This document shows positions 12,196 to 24,414 of a DNA stretch of 64,000 nt, piece by piece. Each line of letters begins with the position of its first letter. Position 1 is the first letter of the stretch. Location of the stretch: positions 112,055 to 176,054 of the forward strand of contig JASANG010001562.1 in NCBI GenBank assembly GCA_030248215.1. The letters run 5' to 3'. Origin of the DNA: Enoplolaimus lenunculus (lineage: Eukaryota; Nematoda; Enoplea; Enoplida; Thoracostomopsidae). A program made the position numbers and the translations under genes. A model generated the notes under the pieces. That model ran no database searches. It was not told the DNA's origin and saw only the letters and a list, made by a program, of their open reading frames with translations.

Positions 12196-13385
12196 CAATT
12201 AATAATATCACTTATGGTAAAAGGCAAGTGTTCACTGACCACCATAAGCGCCACATGAATATTGTCAAAGTGTGCCAGGGCGTTGTCAGGATTTGATTTC
12301 GGAAGAGTATGGTGCTATTTCAAAGGAAAGTTTTTAGACTTAGAATCTAGCAGGGCATGAAGAAACCTGAAAAAGTAGAGCTTTTTTCATCTCCTGAAAT
12401 TTCGAAAAACGTTTACATCATCGTATTCCTTCCTTTGTATACGACTTTGAGTGTGCGCAGGTTGAGATTTTGAGCAAAACGAATAATAGGTGACAGTTTG
12501 ACCACAAAGTACTACAACGAAAGATTGCTTAGAAAACTTAAGATGGTGCAGTTGCACTCCGTTCGTCATATTTTTCCCGTGCCCACAATGTCTACTCACA
12601 ACTGCCAATGGCTTAAAACGATACTAGAATCAAACAGTACACTGATGTGCTGAATAAAGTAAACATTACATTTCAAGCATAATTTGTATGGTGGCACTAT
12701 ATGCTTCTATCGATTAGGCAAAACGATCTCTCGTGACCAAATGTTTATGTAGCTTGGTTCCTGCTTTGTCGTTTATATTCTTCTGGCTCAAAAAATATTA
12801 CCTGCTATCACATTTCGTACCACCAATAGTCTGCGAAAAACAACCATTGACCAACGATTATAGTCTCTGCACTGTAAACAGTCAAATGTTCTGCGAAATT
12901 TTCAATTTCTCATTTTTGTCTGGTACCGATATATAGGAGCCGTGGTAACAATTTTTTACAAGTGTCAAGCAGGGGCGCTGCGATCTAAGAAATGACCATC
13001 AAAGTTTTAGTTTTGCGCTCAACAGGTAAAGAATTCATTATATATATTCTCATTTTAGCTAAACAAAGGAAGCTCAAAAGAGACAATGTAGCTTTAGAAC
13101 CTCGCGAGAAAAACTATCGAGGACCCTGCGTAATCATTAAGAGTTATATTTTTCAACATGAAACATCAGTTTTGGTGGGCTTTTAGAAGTATTACAGGCA
13201 TCTTTTGTTTCTGTAAGCATGCCGACTGACACAACAAACACCTCAGTTTCCACGTACTTGCCGAGATAATAAATTTCAATACCAGACACCTTATTTTATG
13301 CCAATGTCAGTTCAAACATGAATTGTCATTGGACAGGATTTATTTCTTACATCTCGCTTCATTAACCTGTATTTTACCGAAACCC
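12196..13385. other. Gene-poor stretch
   Basis: AT-rich, with only short open frames on both strands and no recognisable domain, splice pattern or complete repeat end. A repeat fragment (CAGGGCGTTGTCAGGATTTG) lies near 12276. Confidence 0.4.
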
Positions 13386-13439
13386 AGAATTGAACTCCAA
13401 CCAATCGGTTCTACTCGCGATGTCACCACCACTGCGCTA
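13386..13439 (-). repeat. tRNA-like SINE head (fragment)
   Basis: On the minus strand TAGCGCAGTGGT resembles a tRNA/SINE A box, and GGAGTTCAATTCT, about 30 bases on, resembles a degenerate B box. The stems are too imperfect for a functional tRNA. It is best read as a relic of a tRNA-derived SINE. Confidence 0.45.
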
Positions 13440-13874
13440 CATTGAATTCAATGTGACGCAAAATTTGACACAAAATTTGATTACCAAAATGTAACATTTT
13501 GACTGTTATACCCATTAGAAAACGAAACAATTTTCCAGCTGTAGATTTAGGTTCCGAATTTTTCCAATTTTTCGCCCCTCATACCCAAGAGACAACTGTA
13601 ACATTTCAAAATAGAGAATTTTATTAACAGACTTTTAATTTGTGTTAATACTAAACTAAGTCAGTTCTCTTCGCTCACTAAATGTGCACCAGAGGGCAGT
13701 CATGATATTTTCTTCTTCAAAGGCACACTTGAGGGCTACTCACGCACTTGGCTTGACACTGTAAACTCCGTGGGCAACTGTGTCAGTTTCAAATTCAGTC
13801 GGTGACTGTATCGAGCGTACATTTTAGGGTTATTGCGCATTGAGGACAGCGAACACAACACCTATGGACGTACT

Positions 13875-14069
13875 GGCCAATGTTACTTTAAGTGGAGTAA
13901 CAGTAGATTAAGCGTATTCTAAGTCTAAGCGTTGCAATAATGTGTTCTAAAGCCTAAGCCTAAGCCTAATCCTAAGCCAAACCTTCAGCAAAAAATGTAA
14001 TCTGGAATCTAAACTTACTGTTTTATGGACCCACAAGAAACCTGGACGCCCCTTAAAGTAACATGGGCC
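13875..14069 (+). mobile_element. hAT-like miniature element with CCTAAG core, family 1
   Basis: Ends are GGCCAATGTTACTTTAAG and CTTAAAGTAACATGGGCC. An exact 8-bp target repeat GACGTACT lies on both sides (13867-13874 and 14070-14077). The core contains AGCCTAAGCCTAAGCCTAA and a GCGTTGCAATAATGTGTTC unit. It is non-coding. Confidence 0.92.
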
Positions 14070-15300
14070 GACGTACTTATGGAACACATTCAGAAACTAT
14101 AAGACGTTTCATTGAATTGACTGAAGTTTGCAATTGAAAATCTATACTGAACAATTTAACTACAATTAAAATTTTCAAACCATGTTACGCATGTTTCATT
14201 AATCAACCTTCTGAGACTATTTTGTTCGCATCTCAGTCCTGTTCTCTCGATTTTACAGTCAAAAATCAAGGCTAATTTACTATACTCGTTGCTGCTTACT
14301 ACTGATGCGCAGGAACACAACTACAAATTGCAACCGACGAAAGATGAAACAGAACATTCGCAAGCATAATACGTAAAATATACCGCAATGGAACAACCAT
14401 AAAACCATAATCTCAGGCAGTTTCAAGCTTTTAAGAAAACGATGTGAGAACATTGGATTCTAAAGTTAGGCAAAACACAACACGGTAAACGCTGCAAACC
14501 CCCTTAACTTTTTGTTTGCACTGTTTCGGTTGGCAAGATTGAACTGTATATCACTTAATTTCCATTTCTGTTGAATTATTTCAAGCCAAGATTAGAGTAT
14601 AGCCAAACTATGACTAAACTTTTCGCCTTGTTTTGAAGCTACAGTTTATTATTGTAACAGGCAATTCATAAAAACAACATTACTATTTAAAGCAAACAAT
14701 AAAAATATCAATATGGAAACGCACAAAATACACATTTTGGGCAGCTTGAACAGAATTTTGACATTATGCAATGCCGAAACTTCATAAAAGTTTATTTATG
14801 AAACGCTTTTTAATCGTATACATCATGATATTAAAGAGTAAGTATAGCAGTTTATGCTATAGCATATATTTACTGTTGAATTTTGAATGCTAAAAATTAT
14901 ATACATAGTTTCGGTAGTGCGATCTTGTATTTAATAGAAAATTTCTGAAACCTCCTAGACAAAAATTGCATTCGGTAAAAATTCAATTTTTAGGACAGTT
15001 TTTGTTTTATGGAACATCAATGGGGCCTTTTAGATCTAGACCCCACAAACAGGAATCAAAAACTAAGATTTAGCGTCTGAATTTAGTACTAATTTGTGCC
15101 TTGCTTGTCGCTCGGATCGCTTTTTTACTGATGTATATTAGAAATTTCGAGATCCTATGTAGTTTTTGCAGTTTTAGTTCCACAGAATCTCCAAGATTAA
15201 TCTAAAAATATATCGTCTTTTATGGAAACGTTCCTGTTGCATGGATGATCAGAAATCTAAATATATACAAACTTGGTGTTATAAATAATATTATCACTAG
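14070..15300. other. Gene-poor stretch
   Basis: AT-rich sequence with no recognised exon, RNA or element end. Confidence 0.4.
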
Positions 15301-15509
15301 AGCCAATGTATAGAACAGGGCCGGAATGGTAGAATAAACATATTCCTAAGCCTAAGCATAAGCCTAAGCATAAGCCTAAGCCGAAGCGTAAGAATGCGCC
15401 TATACCTAAACCTAAGCCTATACCTAACCAGAAAAATTAGTCTAAAGTTTAAGCTTACTCTATTACAGTCCTGCCGGAAAACGATCCGGCTCTGGTCTAT
15501 ACATGGGCC
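15301..15509 (+). mobile_element. hAT-like miniature element with CCTAAG core, family 2
   Basis: Ends are GCCAATGTATAGAACAGGGC and TCTATACATGGGCC, with the exact 8-bp flank ATCACTAG at 15293-15300 and 15510-15517. The core is a degenerate CCTAAG/CATAAG/CCTATA array. It shares the terminal GGCC.ATGT and the hexamer core with family 1, but the subterminal sequence differs. Confidence 0.92.
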
Positions 15510-17635
15510 ATCACTAGTTGATCTCAAACAAAGAGAAACGTAAACATTGGTTCAAAAATAATAAATTATAATTGCGTTTAAACCGATCCAGACGCTCAAT
15601 ATAAATCCGCCTACTTTGCTTTGCCAGATTGAACAATTTTTTACAAAAATGCTATTGGTTCAACCGCAAAAAGTGTTAAAAAGACAACCATCAGGGCCGC
15701 CGCTTTTGTACCGAAGCTACTCCCCCAAACCCGGGCAAACGACGCCCTTGATAACTTTAAAAAATAGATACCACTGAATTAAAGCTTGCGAACGGAGCGA
15801 GCAAAACTGAACTTACGTTTCATATAATGTGTATTCCGTCACAACACAAATTTAAAGCTGATTGGCACAGCTGATCTGTTTTTCAGGTCCAATCTAGAAA
15901 AGGCAGGGGAGCGGTAGAGCTGGCACCCACTGTTGGACAAAGAGGTAAAACTTGGATAAATTACGCTTACTGTAGTGACCCGAACAAGATGGTGTGGAGT
16001 AGTAAGAGTGGGTATCTCAATTTTGAGTCCAATCAATATGAGTTCGTATCCCTAATAAAAGTCCGTAAGCGGATAGAGTCCCAAGTCCTAATTAGAGTCC
16101 ATGAAGGTCAGTTATTCCTAATTGTAGTGCATAAATGACTCCACGACCAAACAAAATTGAGTTCAAATCGTCACAAAATTTGGATTTTGATTTTTGTCAG
16201 GAAGTTATAGCTTAGGATTAGGCTTATGAAGAATATGTTCATACCAATATTACGACTCTGTTTGGCCGGAAGTTAATGACCTGATTGAGTAGATGTAAAA
16301 TGGGCACAGTCATGGCTCCTCAAAACCTCTTCCGGGAAAAGGGGGTAGATCCCCCATATTACATCCACTTGAGTGGACCTTTAGATCCGCCAAGAGCAGG
16401 CTCAAAATTACATGCTTGACGTCGCAATTAGAGACTGCCAATACTTCTTAACTGTTCAAGAGCTTCTGCAGTAAAGTCTGCGATAAAATTGCATACAAGC
16501 AAAAGATTTACGTAAAGGTTTGAGCAATCAAATCTTTCATAGAACATCTACTATTTTCAATTGCAGAAACTTTTACGACCATCGTTTTGAAAGCAATATT
16601 GCTGTAATAATCGTTTCCAATTTTAGCAAAACTGTCATTTCAATTTTCGACAACGCGTGCGCGCAACCTTATTCTCGACTAAATACCACTAAAAGGATTG
16701 CACAATTTGCGCTGGAGAATCTCGTTGATATTTTCTTTAACTTTTCTACACTGCGATACGCGGTTGACTACTGCGCAAAGCGTATGATTTGAGTTATGAT
16801 GCGTAAGTGTTAAGGAATGCAAGTTTTGAGAACAAAATTTGATTTTGACAATGTTAGAATTCTGAAAATGGCCTATATTCTCAAATGTGTATAGCAACAA
16901 TCATTTGTTAGTTAAACAGGTTTTCAAACTTAACTAAGTAGTGTATTTGTTGAAACTTAAAACTGGTATATGAGTAGATCAAACCATATGCGAAAAATGT
17001 GCTCAGTTTTGAACCTCAGCATTCACTGATTCGAAGGGTACAAGACCTGTCATGAACTGGTGTTAAGTGCTACACACATTTGAGAATTGCAGCCGAGATT
17101 GTAATATTGTATCAGGGGCGTAGCATTAGCGTATAGCCCCCCCAAGATTTTGATAATAAAAAATTTTCTTGGCCGTTAATGCTGAAATTGCGGTTGGTTT
17201 CTCGATTGCTGCGCTCGTGCTGTTTATTTAATCATTGTGATTATTCTCAATATATTTCGACGGCAGATATATAATTTACAAAAATATATGCCTTTAAAAG
17301 GCAAAATATGTATACTCAACGGGCTGAGCGAAGTATAAATATACATTGCATATCAGCTGGTCCGTGCTAGTATTAAAAAACTACGAAGAACCAAGAAATA
17401 TACTTACAGAAAAATCAATACTTACAGAAAAATCATTTGCTACGGTTTCGCAGGGCAAACACCACAGAATAATCCTAGCTTCAAACTTAGCAATAATTAG
17501 CTAAATTTGAAGTAGCTTACCAACTTTAATAAAGCATTCTACAAAATCCCAATGCAAACATAGAATTCGCCGCATTGACAGACCTATGCATGAAAACGGT
17601 TAATCTGATGCTATATCTAAATAAAAAATCCTTAC
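15510..17635. other. Gene-poor stretch
   Basis: No exon could be defended. A plus-strand frame of about 90 codons at 16520-16792 has no recognisable motif and no proper start. A GGGGCGTAGCATTAGCG repeat fragment lies near 17115. Confidence 0.4.
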
Positions 17636-18142
17636 CGGAATAGTCGCCAAAGTACGTTCATCAGGCATCGAATAGTATTGTCGAAATTCTGTTGCAACAT
17701 CTAGCGATCGTCTCTTCAAACGATCTCGCAAGGATCTTCGCTTTGGATTTTTGGTGAACCTTTTGGTAGAAGACAGCTTTTCCGTAACGGCGACGCCGTC
17801 ACAATATTCTTGATCGGAATAATTACCATTTAGATAGCTTCTGTTTGGTATACCAGGATAGGAATTGGTATATTCAGTATCTGATTGGACACAACGTGCG
17901 TTTTTAGAATATTGTTTTAGCGACGGTGCTGGCAATAAAATCCCCCTTGGAGAAGAAGGCTTTTTGGGTCTGTCGAAACCAGATTGCTTCAGCGGCGGTT
18001 CGGAGTATAAAGTAACCCGATCACCTGCTGGGAGACAAAATTGCACTTGCTTTGGCCCTAGTGCACCTTTGGAAATACCGCTAGTGCTTCGTTGTTCGTT
18101 CAACGATGCGCGGCCGAAAAATTTACGCGAGAAGATTGGCAT
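17636..18142 (-). CDS. First coding exon of an unrecognised protein
   Basis: An ATG in AATAATGCC opens a frame of 169 codons that ends at a consensus donor (ATTCCG then GTAAGG). Intron sequence follows and adds only 11 more codons before a stop. The protein starts MPIFSRKFFGRASLNEQR. It is rich in Ser, Pro, Arg and Lys, with a proline patch (EPPLKQSGFDRPKKPSSP) and a basic stretch near the end (RRSLRDRLKRRSLD). There are no membrane segments or known domains. It looks like a disordered, possibly phosphorylated, cytoplasmic N-terminal region. It ends in phase 0. The same strand and an Arg/Ser-rich style shared with the C1-domain exons at 272-1893 allow a single gene, but the linking exons were not found. 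If no splicing occurs, it is a 180-residue single-exon gene. Confidence 0.6.
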
Positions 18143-21100
18143 TATTTCTCCTTTGGTTTGAGAGAAAAATCACAAAGATTCGAAATTTGAACACACAATT
18201 CGAACAAGCAAACCACGAACACAAAAGCCACAAAACTAACACGAAACCATTTATGATCGCTGCAATATGATTTATTAAAATATTAATAAAATTAAACTAC
18301 GATAATAAACTAAAATTCTACGAATTATTCGGAATATTTAATAAAATACCAAAACAACACCTGAAAGCAATAAAATTTTGAAAAATATCGGTCGTAAGTT
18401 TGGCAAAAGTGTTTCGTTTGGTACAAAAACAAAATGAAGTTCCGAAATAAAAACAAACCAAAGAATTACTATAAACTATTTCAACCGCCAATTTGACTTA
18501 TGACAACGCATAATTTAGACGATATGAACCGTCCATATACCAGATATACTTTATAACATGACAATATGAAGCGTGCAATTTGAAAACCACCTATATAATG
18601 GCAAAATGCCTTAAAGTTTTACCATACTGTACTAATAGTTTTGCAAAATTTTGGAAGATAACAACGTAGAATGTGAAAAGTGCACCAAATACTCAGAGGT
18701 CTAGACTTTGATGTGGTACTTGAAGCTTCTACAAATACATAAAACAAGGTTTTTGGTTTTTCAAAAAATGACAACGTTTACTCATGTATGGCTTCGGTCA
18801 TGCTTCAGCTAAATTCACACTGACTTTAATCAATAACAACCATATTTGGTCTGAGCAAATCTATCTGACAAGCGTTAAACACTTCTCGTGTTGCCAGTAA
18901 ATTTGTGATTTTCTGAACTTGCCTGTATTTACACTTAAAAATAGCGATCACACGTATGTGACGGTAGCGAGTAATTTTATTTTCCAATGGAAGTTGAATG
19001 CTTTATACTGTGAGATAGAGGCGGCAGTGATGACGAAAACAAGCAGAAAACTCAGTAATTTAAAGCTGCAATGCCTTGTAAACATGTATTTATGTTTTCT
19101 CAAATGCCTATATTAATAGCTTGTATCAGTAAAATCAGTTGTAACTTAATTAAGCATTAGCAACGCTCTGAATCTGAAGTCTGTTAAAAATCTAAACTAA
19201 GAATATCTGTGTTATAAAGTTATCAAAGACATTCTAACGAGTAGCAATTTATTTTTGTATTGTAAAAAGTCAGTTTAATAAGCTCAATATTGCGCAATGC
19301 TGCACCGTTTCTTTAATTAACTGAAAATTTAAACGAAACTGAAATGAGTATTAATGAAACTGATAGTCAAACAAAATAAGCTTAAAAACTTCATTGAACC
19401 TAGAAATTCTTTCTTTATTGTATTATCGTAACTACTGCTACTTTCTCTATTAAGAATCATGTAATATTTTGCACCAATACAAACTGTTTTAAAAAGCGTT
19501 TTGAGATTTTTGATATAACTTAAAAAAAATTTCAGGGCTGCGGTAAATTTCCGCTTTGAGTGGTGTATGGAAATTTACCAGCAATACCGCTACCGCATAC
19601 TATCGAATGACACTGTGTCGCTCCGGATATCGCCGGAAGGGATTAAAATGTTCAAAAAGTATAGCGATTCTAATTTTAATGTCAATATACATTTATTTCA
19701 GAAACGAGTTTTACATAGATACAACCTTATAGATGGTTACCTACCTGCTGAGCGTAAATACTATTAATTTAGTCAAAATCTGTGCTTCTCATAAAATTGT
19801 CAAATAAAAATTATTAAAGCACTTTGGCCTTCTGTATACGAGCAATAATTTCAGTGTTTGCATGAATGCTTTGAATATAATGCGAAACGTGTTCAAATTG
19901 TCACTGAAATGAATATAACAGTAGTTCGCAATCAGCTGAAATTCCAAGAATCTCCGGTTAAAATTACGCAGCTAATGTAGCGTTTGGCAAGTTGTTAAGA
20001 TAGAAATGTTGATCGCCGTGTGTATTTGTTTTATGGCTGATAAATAACCAAAACATTTTACACGGTTTCCTACAATATAGATGTCAATTATGCCGCCTTC
20101 AAACAATATTTGTCGCTCGGGGGGTCAATGTGTTCATGAATAAGGCGAAACCGAAATTCATGAACATAGAATGAACATAATGACCATACGTCCATTAGTG
20201 ACTTATACCCTCATTCCGTGTACTTGAGAAAAAGCCCAAGTCTAAGCCTAAGCTCAAGTTATATATGCCAAAACCTGGAAATTTTGAAAACGATGGGTGA
20301 GCGTAACAGAACTCATCTGTTAATCAATAAAGTTAACTTGGCAGACCAGCAAACTCGTGTCCATGCAGAGCGCATGTAGACAGTAGAACCGTTATTTTAA
20401 TGGGTTAATTATTTCAAAATACGCGTCTTTCGTTACTTATATGGTGAAAAAATCTTGACCCCCGAGAAAACTTTCAACCTTGCTTGCAAGTCATTGGAAA
20501 CCCTTGTATGCCCCTCCTGAAATATTTTCAGTCAACCTAGCAAGATAAGCTTTCTACGGTCCTGAGTCGTATAGATGAATATGGTTTCATATAAAGCGTA
20601 TTTTACGTTTTACTAACCAAACACTCAATATTGCAGTAGGAAAATAATGAACAAAAATTGTCTTAGTAGCAGCCGCGACATAGTAAATACTAGACAAGCC
20701 ATGGATAATCATTTTTCCGTATTAAAATAGTCAGTTTGAAAATTTATTTCACAATTTTTTGCGTTACGATGGGGATAATAGTCCTTGCTACGGCGAGTAT
20801 GTGATGTTTTCACATTGCCTTCTGTTAATAGTTTAACATAAAAACGCAAGCGTGTAAAATGTGTGCATCTTGTGCATTTGCTTGATATAACTATTTGTTT
20901 TTAAGCGCTTCACTAACGTCGCCCATATTGCAAAGTCGACGTAAATCTGTTTCGATGTATAAATCTTCCATGGCACCTTTCAAAATAACAAAAGCCGCAT
21001 TTGGACTCAAACGCAATATTAGTTTGGTTTCTTAATTTGTTGGGAAATAAACGCTAAAGCAGTTACGTTTTATTGTGACTCCAAACTCTCATGGATACGA

Positions 21101-22016
21101 TTTAACGCGATTGTACCCACTTAGCTTCAAAGTTAGGCCTGGTCTTAAACTCTTAGCTGTTGGACAAGCTAAGCCTTTAGTGTACCAAGATCTTGAACAT
21201 TGCTTAGGGGAAAGTGTACAAGAGGCGGGTTTAAAACATAACAACACTTACAAGAAGTCAAGGATTTACTAGGATTGCGGTTATTAATGCAAGTGTACCC
21301 GCTAATACATCCAGAGGACATTCATAGGTTAATCATCCCTGCGGAGGCATGTTGTGTATGAGACATGAAAAATTTACATTGTTAAAATTGCATAACTTTT
21401 ATCAGTGATATATTTCGAAGCACGGGCGACTCGTCGACCTCGACCGACGTTTTGTAACGCAACTTTGCTCAGAACTGACAATTCGACACTTATCATCAGG
21501 CTTAGAATTAAACTTAGGCTTCCGAAACTGTCAGGCGATCAGAGATATTGTTGGCGACTTTAATCTGTAACTTCGAAGATCCGTCGCTTCAGTAATCGAC
21601 AACTAAAAATTGAACATTCAATTTATTTTACTACGGGCTCGTCTTAAAAATAATGCGATGAAAACTGCTTACTTAGCTACCGATTTGGCTTAATCCGATT
21701 AAAAACAAAAAAGGCAAACAGTACAAAATAGCAGATATGTTATGTATGCATACTCGTTTAAAGAGAACGAAGACCAATAATTCATGTGGAATAAAAGCAT
21801 TAAAGTATGCTAAAAGAAACTTAATATGAATATCATTAGTGTATTTATACCGTTGCTAAACTGCTTATCCTGATTGGAATAATTTTGCATTGCTTTGCAA
21901 TTAGGATGTATGCCAAAATTAGCTGCCCGAGACACTGTTCAAAGCTATTCCGACATTGGAGCATTTCGTTGCCGATAAAACAGTTTTCCATTGGTTGCAG
22001 GTAATATAGGTGCAGT
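18143..22016. other. Gene-poor stretch
   Basis: AT-rich with short TTAGGC-like pieces (near 20236 and 21120) and a GCTACGGTCC family fragment near 20458-20570. A GC-richer inverted motif (CAGGGCTGCGGTAAATTTCC) lies near 19535. No gene was recognised. Confidence 0.4.
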
Positions 22017-22373
22017 CAGGATGTAACCAACATCCGTTTCCGATAAAAATCGGTGTCCGCTTCCGTTTCAGTTATAGAAGTAACGGAAACTGTTATTTTT
22101 ATGATAAAAAATTAGTTTATGCTGCAATTGTTTGAAACGAAATAAAAAATATGGAATTCATCAGAAATCGGTAAAATTTCAATGCATTCGCCATTTTTTC
22201 CTTAAATTTTTGAAAGACCGGTGAATATCTGCACGCCTATCAATTGTGTTAGCAGAAAACTAAAACATTTTTGAACCTTCTATACTTCAGTATTCGTTTT
22301 CCTTTTCCGTTTCTGTTTCCGATATTTTGATCACTATCCGTTTCGGTTATTTATACTGCCCGTTTACACCCTG
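22017..22373. mobile_element. hAT-like miniature element, CAGGGTGCAACC family (old copy)
   Basis: Begins CAGGATGTAACCAACATCCG and ends CCGTTTACACCCTG, with CCGTTTCCGTTT-type internal runs. The length fits the family. The flanks match at only about 5 of 8 positions, so the copy is probably old. Confidence 0.65.
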
Positions 22374-22767
22374 GTTGCGATTGATATTTGTAAGCGAACT
22401 CGAGAGGATATATATATATAGTTATATAGGTATAGGAAACTTCTTATCGCCCAATAAAAATTTGAATGCGAACTGCTTGCGTTTGTATTTCCTCTTTTAA
22501 AAACACAAAACTTCTGTTTTTTCATCACAAAATTATAAATTTCACAGTAACGCAATGACAGAAAGTCGTTAATCATTTTAAAATCTATTTTGTAAGACCA
22601 TTAGTATTAACGTTCTCTTATTTGCAATAATGTAGGGAAAATGATGCTGCTCAACGAAAGTTTGCTACGCGTACTTGATCGCAAATAGGTAAAGGTCATA
22701 GCAAAAAAAACCTTTGCTGCAAAGAATCAATAAATAATATTCAAGATTGGAAGGTGAAGAATGAATA

Positions 22768-22990
22768 CACTGCAAAAAAATAGTGAGTCAAATTGACTCT
22801 CTCCGAAATAGGCTTTTCCTGACTACAAAAACTGAGTCAAAATTCGACTCCACCAGAGTCAAATTCGATTCACTGAATCGTTCATTGAATCGAATTTGAC
22901 TTTGGCGGAGTCGAATTTTGACTCAGTTTGTGTAGTCACGAAAAGCCCATTTCCGAGAGAATCAATTTGATTCACCATTTTTTACAGCGT
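22768..22990. mobile_element. Foldback (long hairpin) element
   Basis: Nearly its whole length is an inverted repeat. The left arm holds GTGAGTCAAATTGACTCTC and AGTCAAAATTCGACTCC, mirrored by GGCGGAGTCGAATTTTGACT on the right. Termini are CACTGCAAAAAAA and TTTTTTACAGCG. The transcript would form one long hairpin. Sister copies lie at 23322 and 28277. Confidence 0.85.
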
Positions 22991-23321
22991 AGAGTCTCTA
23001 TAAAAGCAACCAGTTGAATAATAGATTTGCCATTTCGCTGCAGCGTGTTTGGGAATGCAATGAGCATTTGATAATTGAACAGCGGCAGCTTGGGCAACGT
23101 TTTGTCTCTACTATAAAATTTTGTAATATTCTGCGTTGTGAAGCTTCAATTTGCGTGCATGCATCAGGGCCGTGTTCCCAATTTCGTTTAACACCGATTG
23201 CCAGTTGACGATATGTAGTCAAACTGGCGAACTCCCGCAACTGACTGTATGAAAATTGTCATGGAAGTAAAACAAACCAAATCAGGAAAAGGTGCTAAAC
23301 TTTGAATCTCAACATTCATTG

Positions 23322-23522
23322 CACTACAAAAAATGGTGAGTCAAATTGACTCTCTCCGAAATAGGCCGTTCCTGACTACACAAACTGGGTCAAAATTCGA
23401 CTCCGCCAGAGTCAAATTCGATACTCTGAATCGCTCAGTGAGTCGAATCTGTCTGTCAGTTTGTGTAGTCAGTAAAAGCCTATTTCGGAGAGAGTCAATT
23501 TGACTCACCATTTTTTGCAGTG
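23322..23522. mobile_element. Foldback element, second copy
   Basis: Termini CACTACAAAAAATGG and CCATTTTTTGCAGTG, with arms containing GTCAAATTGACTCTCTCCG and CGGAGAGAGTCAATTTGAC. It lies only about 330 bp from the first copy. Confidence 0.85.
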
Positions 23523-24207
23523 TGGTTTGCACCTACAAGACGTATTAATCTGGTCGTGAATGCTGCACACATATAAGAACACGGGCCTAAATATCGGCCA
23601 ATTTTTTGTTATATTGGTCTGACGCTCGGGTCTGCGCTACCTAGACGGACACTGTTAGTTGTATACAAAATGGCTGCTTTTCCAACTGCTTAAAATTATG
23701 GTCTAAAGTTCCGGTTCGACTTACTTACCTAGACTAACACTATAGTGAAGTGCAACGCATATTAAGGCCAATGTGCTTAAAGAGCCATATGATATTGTGT
23801 CTGTTCGTTTCTAAAGCAAACTGCACTGGTTCTGTAATGTTTTCTTGTTGAAAACCTAAATTCTGTTCGAAAATGCTGGCAAATTTTATATATCATATAT
23901 ATTTCCAAGCGGAAATAATTTAACAAACACGTACAAATGCATTCATAGTGAGGATTTGCGTACAAATGCGACGTATTAGATAAAACTTAAAAAACGATAT
24001 TTTTAAACTTTTACCAATTGAAAAAAGCGAATTACAATAAAACATGTTACAGTTCGCTTGTAGTGCAACGAGTGGACTCATATCCCGTACGCACGTTTAT
24101 TTTGAGCCGAAGCAAATGTACATGATTCTATGAAGAAGGATCACACAGTTAGGCATGGGTAGAATTTTACCAACATTTTGAAATGTTTTGGATCACAGAA
24201 TTAAACT

Positions 24208-24414
24208 GCCCGTGTATAGAACAGGGCCGGATCATTTCCCGGCGGGGCTGTAAATGAGTCAGTTTAAGCTTTAGACAAACTTTTTTGCTTAGGTTTTAGG
24301 CTAGGCTTAGGGTTAGGAATAGGCTCACCCTTACGCTTAGGCTTAAGCTTAGGCCTAGGCTTAGGCTTAGGAATATGTTTATACTACTGTTTCGGCCCTA
24401 TTCTATACATTGGC
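24208..24414 (-). mobile_element. hAT-like miniature element with TTAGGC core, family 2
   Basis: GTGTATAGAACAGGGCCGG at the left and CCCTATTCTATACATTGGC at the right, with a core of GCTTAGGC/TTAGGCTTAGG repeats in the opposite orientation to the copy at 15301. Confidence 0.85.

Noticed and set aside
15297-15527. Arg/Leu-rich minus-strand frame
   Set aside because: It is the translation of the CCTAAG-type hexamer array inside a hAT-like element.
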